Source of the DNA: Psoroptes ovis
Taxonomy: Eukaryota; Arthropoda; Arachnida; Sarcoptiformes; Psoroptidae
Assembly (NCBI GenBank): GCA_002943765.1
Contig: PQWQ01000001.1
Coordinates: 4,809,501 to 4,873,500 of the forward strand
DNA length: 64,000 nt
Reading direction: 5' to 3'
The notes beneath the pieces are model-generated. The model saw only the letters and a list, made by a program, of their open reading frames with translations. It ran no database searches and had not been told where the DNA came from. The position numbers and the translations under genes were made by a program. Below, in pieces: positions 1 to 12,400 of this stretch (within the stretch, counting starts at the first letter, position 1; every line of letters starts with the position of its first letter).

Positions 1-841
1 CAATTTAATGTGAATGTATATTCGCCAGTGCAACCTTATTCACAACTAAATTTGACCTATGAAAATGAAAATACCAATACACACACATCATAAATACTCT
101 GAGATACACCAAAACACCAATACAAAAATGTGCCATTTTATGTTATATGGTTGATGTCACTAATATTGCACACAAATAAAAGCACCGATGATGTTCATAT
201 GGGTATTATCTTTGATTCAAAGTCATTCATTTCTATTGATTCATAGTCATGTTCTTATATATTGAAATTAAATTATTGAATCAATTGATTCAATTTCAAA
301 GCTAAGAAAATGAAAAAAAAATGGAAAAAATCCATAAACAAACAAAGTAAATGCAGAAATATTTCTCTTAGACATGTAAATATTGTTTGTTTTTTTTTCG
401 TTGACAAATGTCAACACATACACCAATACAAAATATATGAAATTTGACAGCTTTAAATAATGTCAAATTTATAAATAAATAAAATATAAATTTATTTGTT
501 TGGGATTTGAATTTGTTTGAATGGTGGCAATAAAATAATATTGCTCATAATTCAAATACTTAGGTGTTTCGATTAGGCGAATTGACAGGTTAGGTATTTT
601 TCACTGGTAATTTCTTTGGTAGAAAAAAAATGTCGTCACCTTGTTCTCTCAAATCATACTCAATTATTATTTTTAGTTTTTGAAGTGTTTTTCAAGAAGA
701 GATTTCAAGAAATTATTGAATCAGCTGATTCGATTGTAATCAATTAATTATTTTTCAATTATTTAAGGTCTGTTTTTCGTGTTTATGTATGCAGGTATTG
801 TAAAGGTAGATAGAAAAAAATGAATAAAAACATCGACATAC
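1..841. other. AT-rich sequence, inferred hth intron 5
   Basis: Nothing coding is supported here. The exon 842-1159 ends at a GTATGT donor, so this stretch is read as the start of the next homothorax intron. It is AT-rich with short poly-A/T runs. I see no homeodomain-like reading frame in it. Confidence 0.6.
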
Positions 842-2571
842 CGAATAACAAACTTGATGATCAGGTGTTGATGCACTATCCGAATGATGACCATGATCAG
901 AATTACCACCATTACCATTATTTCTACCACCACCACCATCATTACCACCACGACCAATACCGCCTAAACCACCATTCGATGATGATGAACCACCGCCAAG
1001 ACCGACGCCTGGCGGTCCACCACTACCATTACTTGAACTATTATTTGTATCACCGAGATCAGGTTTTGTATCCCGTTCATCGATGACCAAATCGATGGGC
1101 ATTTTACCCTTTAAACAGCTAATATAACGTTGACAAAAATTGTCACATAATTCATGTACCTTTTAAAATTGGGGTAAAAAACAGATAAAAAGTGATTAGA
1201 AAACAAAATTTACACAGAGACAAAAAATAATTATCATTATCATATTTAAAATTTTAATTAAACGATTCAAATATCATTAACAAATATTAATGATAAAAAT
1301 GAAATGAAATAAATTTGCCGAACACACACATACAGACACACAGACATCCACACTTACATTACACTTCAATATTGATATCAATAAATGAAATCAAAATCAC
1401 ATTAAATCAAAATGAAAATAAATAAATTATCATAATGAATTTCAAAATATGCAAATATCAATTTGAAAAAATTTTCAATTTACTTGTGAATTGTATTTAT
1501 TTGATTAAATCAATTGAAATTATCATTATTTTTTTCTTCATTCAAAATGATAATTACAAATTCAACCGCTCAATCATTCATTCATTCACAACACACACAC
1601 ACACACACAAACACTTGTACTTGTCAACAGACAATAAATCATATATCATTCGATTCAGCCGAAAAAAAATAAATAAAAATAAGCTAAGCAAGGGTGAAAC
1701 CTTTGAAGCCTTTGAATACAAATGATAATGATTACAATGTTGAACATTGTTCAGCATCAATTACATTAATTCGACAATGAATGCAATCAATTTTAAGCTT
1801 TGAATTGAAGAGCAATACCTCATAAAAAATTTTCAAAGGTAAATACAAAGTCATTGATGTACAAAGTAATTGTATTGATCATTGATAATTGAAAATTCAA
1901 ATCACATATGATTGATCAAAGTAATTGAAAAACAACGCACACACAAGCACACTGTAGATTCACAAGTTATCATCATCCTCATCAAATCATTCAAAATCTT
2001 TTATTCATATCATTGAAGCCGAATCATTCGTACAAATCTTATTGAACGAATATAAATTCACTAATCACGAATCATTTGAAATTTGACAAGTAACAATTTT
2101 GTTTCAAATCAAAGAAACTAGAAAATCAAATTCTTCGAAACAAAATATGAATTATCTAAGAGGTCTAAGGTCTAAAATTCTGAAAATCAATTCGGTAAAA
2201 TAAAGAAAAAAAAATCAATCAAACCACAACACCACCACCTTAACCTTAACCTAAACCAATAAACTAGAAACCTTAACTGGTGAACGTAAACATCATTGTC
2301 ATTGTTTATGATGATTATCATCATTGTTATTATTATTATCATCATCATCATTGTTTAAAAGAAATGATTACATGTGTTTGGTAAATATGATGATAATAAT
2401 AATAATAATCAAATGAATAGAAGAAAAGTGAAATCAACCAAAACGTAGGCCGCCACAATCCACTGTATTCGAGCAATTGTTGTACCAATGTTCAATGTGA
2501 TATTTTGCTTGAATGGTCATATATTTTTTTTTTATTTTCAACCAGAAACCATAATCATAATAATCATCATG

Positions 2572-2606
<35 letters not shown>

Positions 2607-4246
2607 GACAATTGAAGAGCATAAGCTTATCATTATCAGTGTTTTTGTGTGTTCAAAATATAAATATAAATGATAATAAACAACAGCCTTAAAGATAATG
2701 GTAAATGATGATAATAATAAAAAAAAAGAAAAATCTAAATAGTCTAAATTATTACCAAATTATTGGCCAACTAATTAACTGACTATTTTGGCTGACTAAA
2801 CAATGACTAATTTAATGACTAGTTGTTAAGTCAGTAGTCATTGTTTTTCTTTTATTAGTTCAGTTTACTTGTCCAAATGAGATAATTGTGACAATTGTAC
2901 ATTCTTTCATTCATTCATTCATTCATTTTCTTCGATTCAAAACACAATTGAATTTTTTTTTTTTTTTTTGAATTAATTCAAATTGAAGGTCTTTTTGTTA
3001 AGATTTTCAATGTTGACTCGCTGTTTGAATTCTTTCAATTGACTATTTGATTGATTGATTGACATATTTTGCGTATGTTTGACTATTCGTATTTCTAAAT
3101 ATTTACAATTGATGGATTGTAAAATACGAATTACTTCGATTGATTTCAATTAACTTTATCAAACAAAAAAAAAATCAATTCATTTGCTCGAATCGAATCG
3201 TTTAATCAATAAATTTTTTTTAGGTGTTCAAAATTGATACGTATGATTTGTGAATATTTACCTTTTCAAGTTCAAGAAGATGAAACCTTAACACTTGAAT
3301 TGCTTGTACCATCTATAAGAGTGTGGAATTCGGAGAAAAAAAAGAATAAATTAAATTATGGCATTTCGGGAATTCGGATCAATCGGATACTTGAACAAAG
3401 TTACTTACCAAACTATCCAATTCTGGATTCGGTACATAATATTGTTTTTCTTGTCGTACTTGTTTAGCAAATACGGCAATATCTTCATTAAATGATTCTG
3501 ATGAACAAACATCACCACCAGTATTGCCTGGTTCTCTTGGTGTACAGGTGGCTAATTCACATTTTTCAAATATTAATGCTAATAATGGAAATAATGGATG
3601 TCTAATGTTGATGATGAATTATTGTTGTTTCACATATGTTTCATTGATGATAATAGAAATGGTAATGTACATAATTGGTAAATTGAAAAAATGAAAATAA
3701 AATGAAACAATTAAAAATATTATTTATGAAATATCATAAAATTGAAATAGACATAATGAGAAATTCATAGAAATAAACATGAATTATGGCTGAGTATCAT
3801 CAAATGGTTTATTATTAATATAAATGCCATTAAAGTAACCATAATTAATTGTTTATTTGTTTTATGATTTTTTTTTATTTGGTTAATAAATTTTATTAAT
3901 GTTCAATTTTCAATGATAAAAAACAAAATGAAACACATACCCATAAATAGCATCTTTATCTCTTTTATCAGCCATTTGTCCTAACATAGGACCATTATTA
4001 GCCATTACATGATGATTGTTGTTATGATAAGAATTATGCATTGATGGTGGTGGCGGTGGCGGTGGTGGTGGTTGACCATGATTTAAATGTGCACCATGTC
4101 CAGCACCGAAACCGGACATTGTTGCATATGGATTTTCTAACGATCCATAAAGCCCGTCTTCATACTAAAGCAAAAAAAATTGATTACAATTGATTTTTCA
4201 TTACTGATGATTGGATTAATTTTGAGCATACCTTATGGGCCATCAT
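842..4246 (-). CDS. hth: homothorax/Meis TALE homeobox protein, 5' part (homeobox outside window)
   Basis: Partial gene. Five coding exons read on the minus strand: 4232-4246, 3941-4164, 3409-3601, 3262-3312 and 842-1159. Each is bounded by GT/AG and all are in frame (801 nt, 267 codons). The N-terminus starts MMAHKYEDG and contains HLNHG as in Meis. Exons 2-5 carry the conserved Meis/Prep N-terminal PBC-interaction domain: KRDKDAIYG then HPLFPLLALIFEKCELATC, GGDVCSSESFNEDIAVFAKQ, VLRFHLLELEK, and VHELCDNFCQRYISCLKGK followed by MPIDLVIDERD. Exon 5 ends in a Gly/Ser/Asn-rich linker just before a GTATGT donor. In this family the protein binds Extradenticle/Pbx, carries it into the nucleus and binds DNA through a C-terminal TALE homeodomain. 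That homeodomain is not seen in 1-841, so the last exons lie left of the window. The run of eight or more prolines in exon 2 is lineage-specific. The family assignment is very secure; the start codon is less so. Confidence 0.93.
2572..2605. repeat. (TAA)n microsatellite
   Basis: About eleven uninterrupted ATA/TAA units inside the large homothorax intron. Confidence 0.9.
2798..2846. repeat. Inverted repeat (12-bp arms)
   Basis: AAACAATGACTA at 2798-2809 is the exact reverse complement of TAGTCATTGTTT at 2835-2846, with a 25-base loop. It lies in homothorax intron 4. It could form a hairpin in the transcript. No target-site duplication was noticed. Confidence 0.75.
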
Positions 4247-5856
4247 TGATGCTATCGGATGCAAATTAAATGAAGAAATCAGAAGCAAAAAGTGAAGAAG
4301 AAATCGATGAATAAAGATTGGTGGATCTTAGATGGTATTCAAATGTAGAACAAAACGCAAACAAACACAATTGACACAGCACTTGAAAACAAAGCACACA
4401 AAAACTCGAAAATTGAATCAATTTAAATAAATTAAATTCAATTAATTTTGATTTGATTCACTGAAAAATATCACTTGGAAACATCGAAACATTAAAAACT
4501 CATAAAACATCATAAAAACAAGCGCAATAAACACAGCACAATGATGATGAAGATAATCACCGATCACCACACTAATTATCAACAATAAACACTTGGACGA
4601 AACAATCAAATGAACAAATTCGATTCAGATCTATTTTGATGATTGAATTTCATATCAAAATCAGAAAACACACAAGAACTTAGCACCTTTAAACTTTCAA
4701 ATACAATGGCTTTTTGAATGGTTGTCGCAAATATTTAGCCGCTGATCAATGACTAATCAATTGATTCAATTATTCGTTGACGATAATTATCAATTACTGA
4801 TTGAAGAAATTATTGATAATCGATATTGAATTAAACAATTCACACATATACACAAATCAATATTGATTTGGCACTGGGTAAAATGTTATTTTTCAAACAA
4901 CAAAAAGATGCAAAAATAACACACACACACACATTGAACACATACAAACACATTGAATACAAATAACCAGTGAATGAATTTGGTTGGTGTAATGGTAAAT
5001 CAGTCAAATTTTTTTGCTTTTTTTATTTCCAATGATTATTTCTTATGGTGGATTGAAAAATTGATGAAGAAAATATATGAAACGCATGTGTATTTTGGCG
5101 TTTTATTTTTATGGATGAACATTTATCATCAATGTCTGTGGGATCATATATAATCATTTGATATTGTTGTTGTTGATGCTGTTGAAGCCATTGTTGCTAT
5201 TGTAGCGATTTTTTGTTATTTTTTACTGTATTCAATATGATACCAACCATATATGAATGATGATGATGATGATGATGATGATTCGAAGATGGTGAAGATG
5301 ATTTCGTTCGATTGACGGTGATGATGGCGGTGTTGGTGGTGGTGGTGATGGTTAACAGTGTTCTTTTTTTTTTTTTTTTGATTATCAATTCTCATTCATT
5401 CAATGAGATATAAATGATGAGATGAATTCAAAATTTGAAAATTTGAAAATAAAAAAAAATAAATGAATGAATGAATAAGCTCCACCTTTTTTTGTGGCAG
5501 ACAAATTTTAAAAAATGCATGTTAAAAAGAGAAAAATAAACTCCTCCCATCATATTTGTTTTTTTTTTCTTGTTCAATACAAACAAAGAGGAGTTTAATT
5601 TCTTTATTGTATTGTAAAAGCAATTTAAATGGCAAAAAGTTACGCCTACAAGGCGGGACTTGAGCCATATTTTTGTTTTGTTTTTTTTATTTTGAAAAAA
5701 AAACACATGACTTGACGACCATAGACGCCAACAACAAAGAAATCTTCAATCGACATTTGATGATGCAAATGATGATGATTCAAATGCGTAAACAAATTGT
5801 GGCAGCCAAAGATAACTCGATAGCTGATTGAATTCTCATTGATTTTGTTCACACAA

Positions 5857-5882
5857 TTTTTTTTTTTTTTTTTTTTTTTTTT
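5857..5882. repeat. Poly-T tract
   Basis: An uninterrupted run of about 26 T in the spacer upstream of homothorax. A poly-A/T tail of a retrocopy is possible, but no adjacent retrocopy was recognised. Confidence 0.85.
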
Positions 5883-6515
5883 GGTGTCGTCAGTGAGAAA
5901 ATGCTTCAGATTTACAGCGCAACAAGGTGAAAGAAGGTGAAAAAATTCACAAATTATGAATGCGATCATGGTTACACATTAAATTCCGGATCGATGTATA
6001 CGAGCTGAGTTTTTTTTTAGCCTATTGCGATATTTTCTGGCGAATTTCATAACGAATCGAAAAGGTATCATATATCGAATGAATTGATACAATTTTCAAT
6101 GACTTGGTATTGTTTTTCTTTTTTTTAGCCAAAATTAGGAAAAAAGAAAAAAAAATAAAAATAAAAACGATACCATAAAAGCTTCGGTTATCATTTAATT
6201 AATTAATCAATTTTTGAATGCATTTTGAAATATATTTTTGTCAATCGAAACATTTTATTTTGATTTTATTAAAAATTTAATCGAATTTTTTTCCAGTGCT
6301 TTTGCTGCTCGACGAAAATAACTGAAGTGAACATTTGCTGAGATTTTTTTTTTGCAGGTCAAAAACAAAAAGCTTATGATCACTGATGATAATAATGATA
6401 ATGGCTATTGACATCATGGAATGAAATGATGATCATAATTTCGAATTTCAGATTTTTTGTTTTTCAAAGAAAATTTTCCTTCAGTAAAATGTTGCTAGAA
6501 AATTTCCATTTTTCA

Positions 6516-6540
6516 CAGCGCTCATAGCGCCATCTATTTT
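6516..6540 (-). promoter_or_regulatory. CTCF-like motif
   Basis: On the minus strand the sequence reads AATAGATGGCGCTATGAGCG, which matches the AGATGGCGC-type core reported for insect CTCF. It lies about 55 bases past the TASP1 stop and before the homothorax upstream region, a plausible boundary position. This is motif resemblance only. Confidence 0.3.
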
Positions 6541-6593
6541 TTCAATAAAAAATATTAAATCATGACATTTTTAATGATAATTTTTGAATTTTT

Positions 6594-7830
6594 TCATTTG
6601 GTAAAAATTTTCGATTGTACAACAATCGAATGACCTGGTTCAGAGCGATCATCGAGATTAGATATGAATGATTTCGCTGATGTGAATGATGAGTCCATGT
6701 ATCCGATACCCATTGATCTAGTACTATGTGCCCAAAACATTTCGATATGATTAGTTTCATTTGATAATCCTAGAATACCGGCTAAATGATCTTCTTTGGG
6801 TACATTTTTCATCATCGATGATCCTAATCGATATAAGAAAATATTTTGAATTACTGATATAGATTTTAATGGTGTATCATTTTCGATTACCGAAAAAATT
6901 GTTATCAAAAATTTTGACCAATTTATCGACAATGATCGATGTTTCTTCACCTTCATTGTTTTCCATCAAAATTTCAACAGTTTTACGTGCTAAAGATGTT
7001 CTGACAATGTATTCACCGATTCCACTTGTTGTAACGCTTAAGTTGCCTTCAGTCCAACAACCTGAACCTGGTATCGATGCTTGTCCAATTCGACCTTCTT
7101 TTTTGAGAATTAAACCACCGCTTGATACACCAGATGCTAAACAATTGTTATCATCAATACAAACGGCACCGATTGTATCAAAACGTTGATGTTTATCGAT
7201 GAATGTTGTCATTGATTCGTAATCTTCCAATTTACGTTTATTTTTATTGAAAATATTCAAAGATCTTTCACATGTTAAATCAAATTCTGGCAAGCCATGT
7301 GATAGAGCAAATTTTCTCGCTCCTTCACCAACAATAAAATTTGGTGCAATCAACCCTAAAGGTGGTGTTGATCTTTGATTTTCCAATATTAGACGTGCTA
7401 CTTTTATTGGATTTTTTATCGATTGAATAGCACCAACTGAACCGAAAAGTAAATCTTTTCCATCCATCACCAGTGCATCACATTCAACATAACCAGCTGA
7501 ATTAAGATTTGAGCCATGACCAGCATTTGTTATTGTTTCATTTTCAAGATATGATATTGCTTCATCAATGTAATCGATAGCTGTATTGTTATTATTGTGT
7601 TTACAATTTTTCACAGCCTAATAAAATGTCAACAAATGATGAAAAATTTAATAAATATGAAATTTTAAATTGTAAACATACAGTTTCACATGCTTTGGCA
7701 CATATTTCTAAATATTTTTTACGTTTATCATTAGCGTAATAGCCAGCACCTATGATAAATAGATCATGGAATTAAATCTTAGCCAATAAAAATACCAAAA
7801 CTTACCAGTATGCACTGCAATGAAAACCAT
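6594..7830 (-). CDS. TASP1: Taspase-1 (threonine aspartase)
   Basis: Proposed exons: 7806-7830, 7682-7749, 6891-7617 and 6594-6853 (359 aa). The start MVFIAVHTGAGYY matches the taspase N-terminus. Family marks are NAGHGSNLN, CDALVMDGK, KNP, NKRKLE, and the self-cleavage site FD-TIGAV, where Thr (about residue 179) becomes the catalytic N-terminal nucleophile. GVSSGGL, GRIGQA and GSGCW follow. The C-terminal part WAHSTRSMGIGYM matches the end of the human enzyme. Taspase-1 is an asparaginase-fold protease that cleaves trithorax/MLL and TFIIA, so it acts on transcription regulators in the nucleus. The loop before the catalytic Thr is much shorter than in human (420 aa). The frame changes near 6854-6890. 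I explain this by a 37-base intron with GT/AG ends, but a frameshift cannot be excluded. Confidence 0.9.
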
Positions 7831-8139
7831 TTTGTCAAATTTTACATGTTGAAAATGTCAATTTATATTTACTTTTGCCAGTAACTTTATGTATGCATGG
7901 ACACCAAGCAATTAAATAAATGACTCAATTGCTTCAAGGAATTTCATCATTAAGCAATTATCACGTGCATCATCTCAAAGATGATGAAATGATCGTTTAA
8001 ATAGAATTCATTTATTCTAAGATTTGCTCACATGTTCAAAAATTACAAAAGGGTCTTTATGATAATTATGATTAATGTTTTTATTATAAATACAGTTATT
8101 ACAAATAAAATTATATTATTTTAGTGATTATTATTGCTA
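7831..8139. other. Short intergenic spacer
   Basis: This spacer separates the 5' end of TASP1 from the 3' end of CHCHD4, both on the minus strand. It should hold the TASP1 promoter and the CHCHD4 3' UTR. On the minus strand a possible AATAAA signal occurs near 8079-8084. Nothing else is recognised. Confidence 0.5.
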
Positions 8140-8556
8140 TTATTTTTGCTGTCGTTGATCTACCTTCAGATCATCTTCATCATTTGCAAGTAATTCATTA
8201 GGATCGGCATTCATTGCAGCATTTTCATTAGCATATAAATTCGGATATTTCGACATACAATTACTCATTTCAAGAAACTTATCAACACATTCAGATCCTT
8301 TAACTTCATTGGTTGAATAATGAAAACAGCTAAATGCTTCACGAAATTCATAACCACAAGGACCGGATGCCATACCGCCTAAACAAGGACAATTGAAATT
8401 TAGTTCACCATTCGGCATTATAAGACCACGATTTTGTTCATTTTCAGGCAATTCTGGCAGCGATAATGATTCAGTTGTTGGTCGATTATTTTCAAAATCA
8501 TCTCTGGTAATGAATACAATTTGATCTTTTATTGATTTTTGTTCACAAATAGACAT
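8140..8556 (-). CDS. CHCHD4: CHCHD4/MIA40 mitochondrial import oxidoreductase
   Basis: A single-exon gene of 138 aa. It contains the complete MIA40 core: the redox CPC motif (residues 56-58) in NCPCLGGMASGPCG, then twin CX9C motifs (Cys67-Cys77 and Cys90-Cys100) in a CHCH fold with AFSCFHYS and GSECVD. MIA40 is the intermembrane-space receptor that oxidises small cysteine-rich proteins during import, working with the sulfhydryl oxidase ALR/Erv1. There is no N-terminal presequence or membrane anchor, as in animals (the yeast form is anchored). The acidic C-terminal tail is typical. The start is fixed by the ATG before SICEQKS, with no in-frame upstream ATG. Assignment is secure. Confidence 0.96.
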   Translation of the reverse strand: MSICEQKSIKDQIVFITRDDFENNRPTTESLSLPELPENEQNRGLIMPNGELNFNCPCLGGMASGPCGYEFREAFSCFHYSTNEVKGSECVDKFLEMSNCMSKYPNLYANENAAMNADPNELLANDEDDLKVDQRQQK

Positions 8557-9442
8557 TTTGTTTTGAAATTTCGATTAACTATTTAAATTCTTCAATCCAA
8601 AACAAAAACATGTGATACTTTGTCGTCTATTTACACACATGGGCATTTAATTTTATCATTTGATGTCGAAATAGAGGAAAAATTTTTTAAAATTAAAAAT
8701 TAAATTCCAAATTTTGAATCGTATCAAATATTTATTTTACTATCATTAATAATATGATCATGAAATGAATGAGAAGAAATGATTGAAATAATAGAAAAAA
8801 ATCACATAAAAAATTTCAAGAATTCAAAAAAAAATTCAAATCATATTCGAATAAATCGATGGAAAAAATGGAAATAAACAATACGACTAGTTGTGTTTGT
8901 GTTTGTTTTGTGAAATCAATATAAAAGTAAAAGAAGATAAAACAAATCGGGAAACAAAAATTGGAAAAATGTAAAAAAATTGAAATTAAAAAAGGAAATT
9001 CAACACAAAACAAATGGACATGAAATTTCAGATTTGATGAAAAAAAAAAAAAATGATGTAAACACAGAAACCAGTGAAAGAGAGAGAGACTAATCATGAA
9101 GGTTTCATAAAACCAGACTTTTTTCTTTGATGTTTTTTAGGTATAAAAACAAAAATGAAATTAAAATTCGGTGAAAAATTGAATCGGTACAGATAATTAA
9201 GATCGTGTTTATCATGTAAAATGGAAAGTGTTTACAGATTATCGTAATATGTTTGTTTATATGAAATAATCATGAATAAAACTAATTACGGAATTGATTA
9301 GGAAAATGTTTACTTTGATTAGTTTGTTTTGTTTTGTAAAAAAAAAAATTTCAATTGATTAAAATCAAGACTCAAAGGATTTTATGAATTTGGCCAACTA
9401 TTTTTTTTATAAGCAATTATTTGTGCATATTCTCTCCATAAT
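8557..9442. other. Intergenic spacer CHCHD4-PACS
   Basis: AT-rich sequence between the CHCHD4 start and the PACS stop codon. It presumably holds the CHCHD4 promoter and the PACS 3' UTR. A minus-strand open frame at 8816-9097 is Phe/Leu-rich translation of A-rich DNA and is not supported. Confidence 0.5.
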
Positions 9443-12400
9443 CTATAATTTGTTGCAATCTTTTTCATCTTTCGATGTGTTCAATGTATTAATTGTCGAT
9501 GTAATCGTCGATTGTAATGGTAATGACAATGATGCTGCCGTTGTTGTTGTTGCTGCAACCGTCGATACTGTGGCAGCCATTGATAATTGTTGTTGTAGTT
9601 GTTGTTGTTGATTTTGATTACAATTCGAATAAATGACGACTGGGAAAAATTTTACCTGTGTTTGCCATTGTGGTGTGATTTGAAAAAATTTCACGCCAGA
9701 ATATTCAACACCGTCGATTATTACTGTTTTCAAAAATGAATAGATTAATCAATCAATTCATTGATTAGAAATAAATGGAAAAAATACATACATTTAATCG
9801 GTGATTGAGATGTTTTATATGAACAAACTAAACGACAAATACCATCAATTGTTTGTCGTGGACATCTATTGTCTGAATCTTTATCTTTTTTCTTGCCTAA
9901 TCTCATGACTATGAACGAGAAAAAAAATGTAAATTAATTATCGATTCAATCTTAGCATCAAAAATGATTACTTTTTTGTTTTTTCTCTTTGGTTATATAA
10001 GAAAATGTCAATGATGATGAATTAGTTTCACCAAAACTCGGCAAACGTGTTATTTGTACATGACGAAATGAATTTTTCAATGTAAATTTACAATTATCGC
10101 TTTTTTTACTTGAAAATGCTGATGATGATGATGACGATAATGATGGTGTTGTAAGTGTTGATGATGATGCTGTTGCTGATGCTATTGTTGTCATTGGTGT
10201 TACATTTGATGACATTGTAGTTGAAATTGTTGATGGCAATAATGATGAAGTGGATAATGATGCATCGAAAATTTTCGGCTGTATCGATGATATCCAATAA
10301 TCAACTTGTAAATCCATTGTTTCATTCATTAATATTTGCATCGGTTCTCTATTCATTTGATAATTCGTCATACTCGGTGAATTCGGTGGAGTCGATGAAT
10401 TATGTTGAGATTGTTGTTGATCTTTCAAATTGAACGTTGGTGACGTGATACATTTCTCATTATTCATCATTCCTGTTTGTTGCTGTTGATGCTGATTAGA
10501 ACTTGAGGCTAATGATGAAAGATTATGTGCGGTTGTTGAAAAATTAAAAGATTCATCATCAATCGAATGATAACCTCCGACACCATGATAATCAGCTAAA
10601 CCGATCTTAACATCACATATAAACGGTATGAATACTTGATTAGATTCATCATCAAAAATTTTATCTTTATAAGTGATCATTGCCTCAGCAATTGGTACTT
10701 GTATTAATTGTTGAGCATTTTTGATGAAATTAACTATTTTTTGATAAAACTCACGGATCATAAGATTATTATTATCAATATTCATTGAATGGTTATTAAT
10801 AGAATTGACATTATCATTGATAAAGCGACTAGACAGTGATGATGATGCTGTAGGATCAACATTAATCGTTTGCTGATGTTTTGTGGGGAAAAAACATTGT
10901 GAATATGTTTGATCAATGCTTGCCAAATATTTATGTAACATATTAGAGCCATAATGAGCGTATGAATGATGTGCGAATGATGATGAATAATTTTGATATA
11001 AATAATTAATTGGAATGATATAAAAGCGGAAAAAATTTTGCCATTCAGATGATTTATTTGCCAATGATTCCACATAACATCGAAGAAATGAATTCACATA
11101 TGAATCTGAACCGATTAATATCATTTTCAATGGCATAGACATTTTTAAATTATTATTATTCAATAATTTTTGTATACGATTACAAATGAAATTGAATGAA
11201 AATTTGATCTCATTCATTGTATTCGTTCCAATAATACGATATGATGCTCGTTCAAACATTTGCATCAATGATTGATGTCGCTGTTGTTGTTGTTGATTAT
11301 TCAAATTAAAGTTTTCATTCAAATTCAAAAATATTATCTCATCTGGCTGTTCATCAAGCATCGGAAACATTTTATTCAATTGATCAATAACATATTCTTT
11401 GGATTGCTGTATTATTGATGAGATTAAAAAAATTATTATGTGAATAATAGAAAATCAAAACATTAATACTTACAGTATTTGTATTGATCATATCATCTTT
11501 ATGATGATGATGATGATTTGTTGTCAACAATGACATTGTAGTGTGCAATGATGATGATTTTTTATCTTTTTCTTTCAAATTACTTGGACTGTGATGATGT
11601 TGTTGATGATGATGATTGAAATGTTTATTATCTTTTGGAAATAATTTTGCTGTACGCTTTGATTCTTTATCTGAAGCCGATTTTTTCTTATTACCAGTAT
11701 TTTGATAATTATGTGATAATGGAACAGATAATAATGTTTCAGATTCGAAATTTGTCTGTTTTATACTCGTATCCGAGTTATCTGGAGTGCCATCGGTACC
11801 TGATGTATCTAAACTTTCATCACGTTGTTTTTTCATATCACTATGATTGTGATTTTGACTATTGTGACTATCCTTACTGTGATTATGTTCATCGATCGGA
11901 AACTAATTTTGAGATCGGAATTGAAAAATCCGATTAAATTTAATAAGATTTTAAAAATGAAAATAATGAATGGACTTACTTCATACGATTTATCTTGACC
12001 AACCAAAGTGCATGATGAAAAAAATGGCCTCAAGCTTGGTTTAGGAGTCGATGATATGCTGACATCATCGAATTCTTGTCCACTATCAGTCAAATAATCA
12101 AGATCATCAATTTCTTCATCATCGAAAAATTCATCAATATCTGGTGGCTCCTGTGTAGATGACATTAGCTCTTTTTCTAATGCTTCTTGAAATTTTTCCT
12201 CTGAATCATATGCTTCAGAATCAGGCAAACGAAACTTTTTCAATAATGATATAAATTTTTGTTTTAAATTTCGTTGCTGTGCATTTGTCGGTACATTACG
12301 AAATTTCTCATTATTTGAAAATAATTTTCTCGATTTACGATCATTAATTTTTCGTCGAAAAACATTACTTTCTTCAATTGTTTCACTGTCGCTACCATCT

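Larger units (their letters stand above)
1160..3261 (-). other. Large hth intron 4 with microsatellites and a hairpin
   Basis: An intron of about 2.1 kb between the exon ending LLELEK and the exon starting VHELC. It contains a (TAA)n tract near 2572-2605, CA-rich stretches near 1320 and 1590, and an inverted repeat at 2798-2846. The open frames inside are low-complexity translations of these repeats and are not annotated. Confidence 0.7.
4247..6593. other. Intergenic/5' flank of hth
   Basis: The stretch between the first homothorax coding exon and the 3' end of TASP1. It should hold the hth 5' UTR and promoter, possibly with further non-coding exons. Visible items are CA-rich tracts near 4920, a (GAT)n run near 5257-5282, and a T run of 26 bases at about 5857-5882. 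A CTCF-like GATGGCGC site lies near its right end. Open frames here are low complexity (poly-His, poly-Lys, poly-Phe) and I do not call them genes. Confidence 0.55.

Noticed and set aside
820..1086. Plus-strand His/Tyr-rich frame
   Set aside because: It is the antisense shadow of the Gly/Asn-rich homothorax exon 5.
3910..4119. The ending ...YGYVFHFVFYH of the homothorax exon 2 frame
   Set aside because: This is read-through into the intron; the real exon ends at 3941 where a GTATGT donor joins HPLFPLL in frame.
5197..5969. Lys-, His- and Phe-rich frames
   Set aside because: They are low-complexity translations of poly-T and (GAT)n tracts, with no domain and no splice support.
8816..9097. 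Hydrophobic minus-strand frame
   Set aside because: The Phe/Leu content arises from A-rich DNA read in reverse; a membrane protein is not supported.
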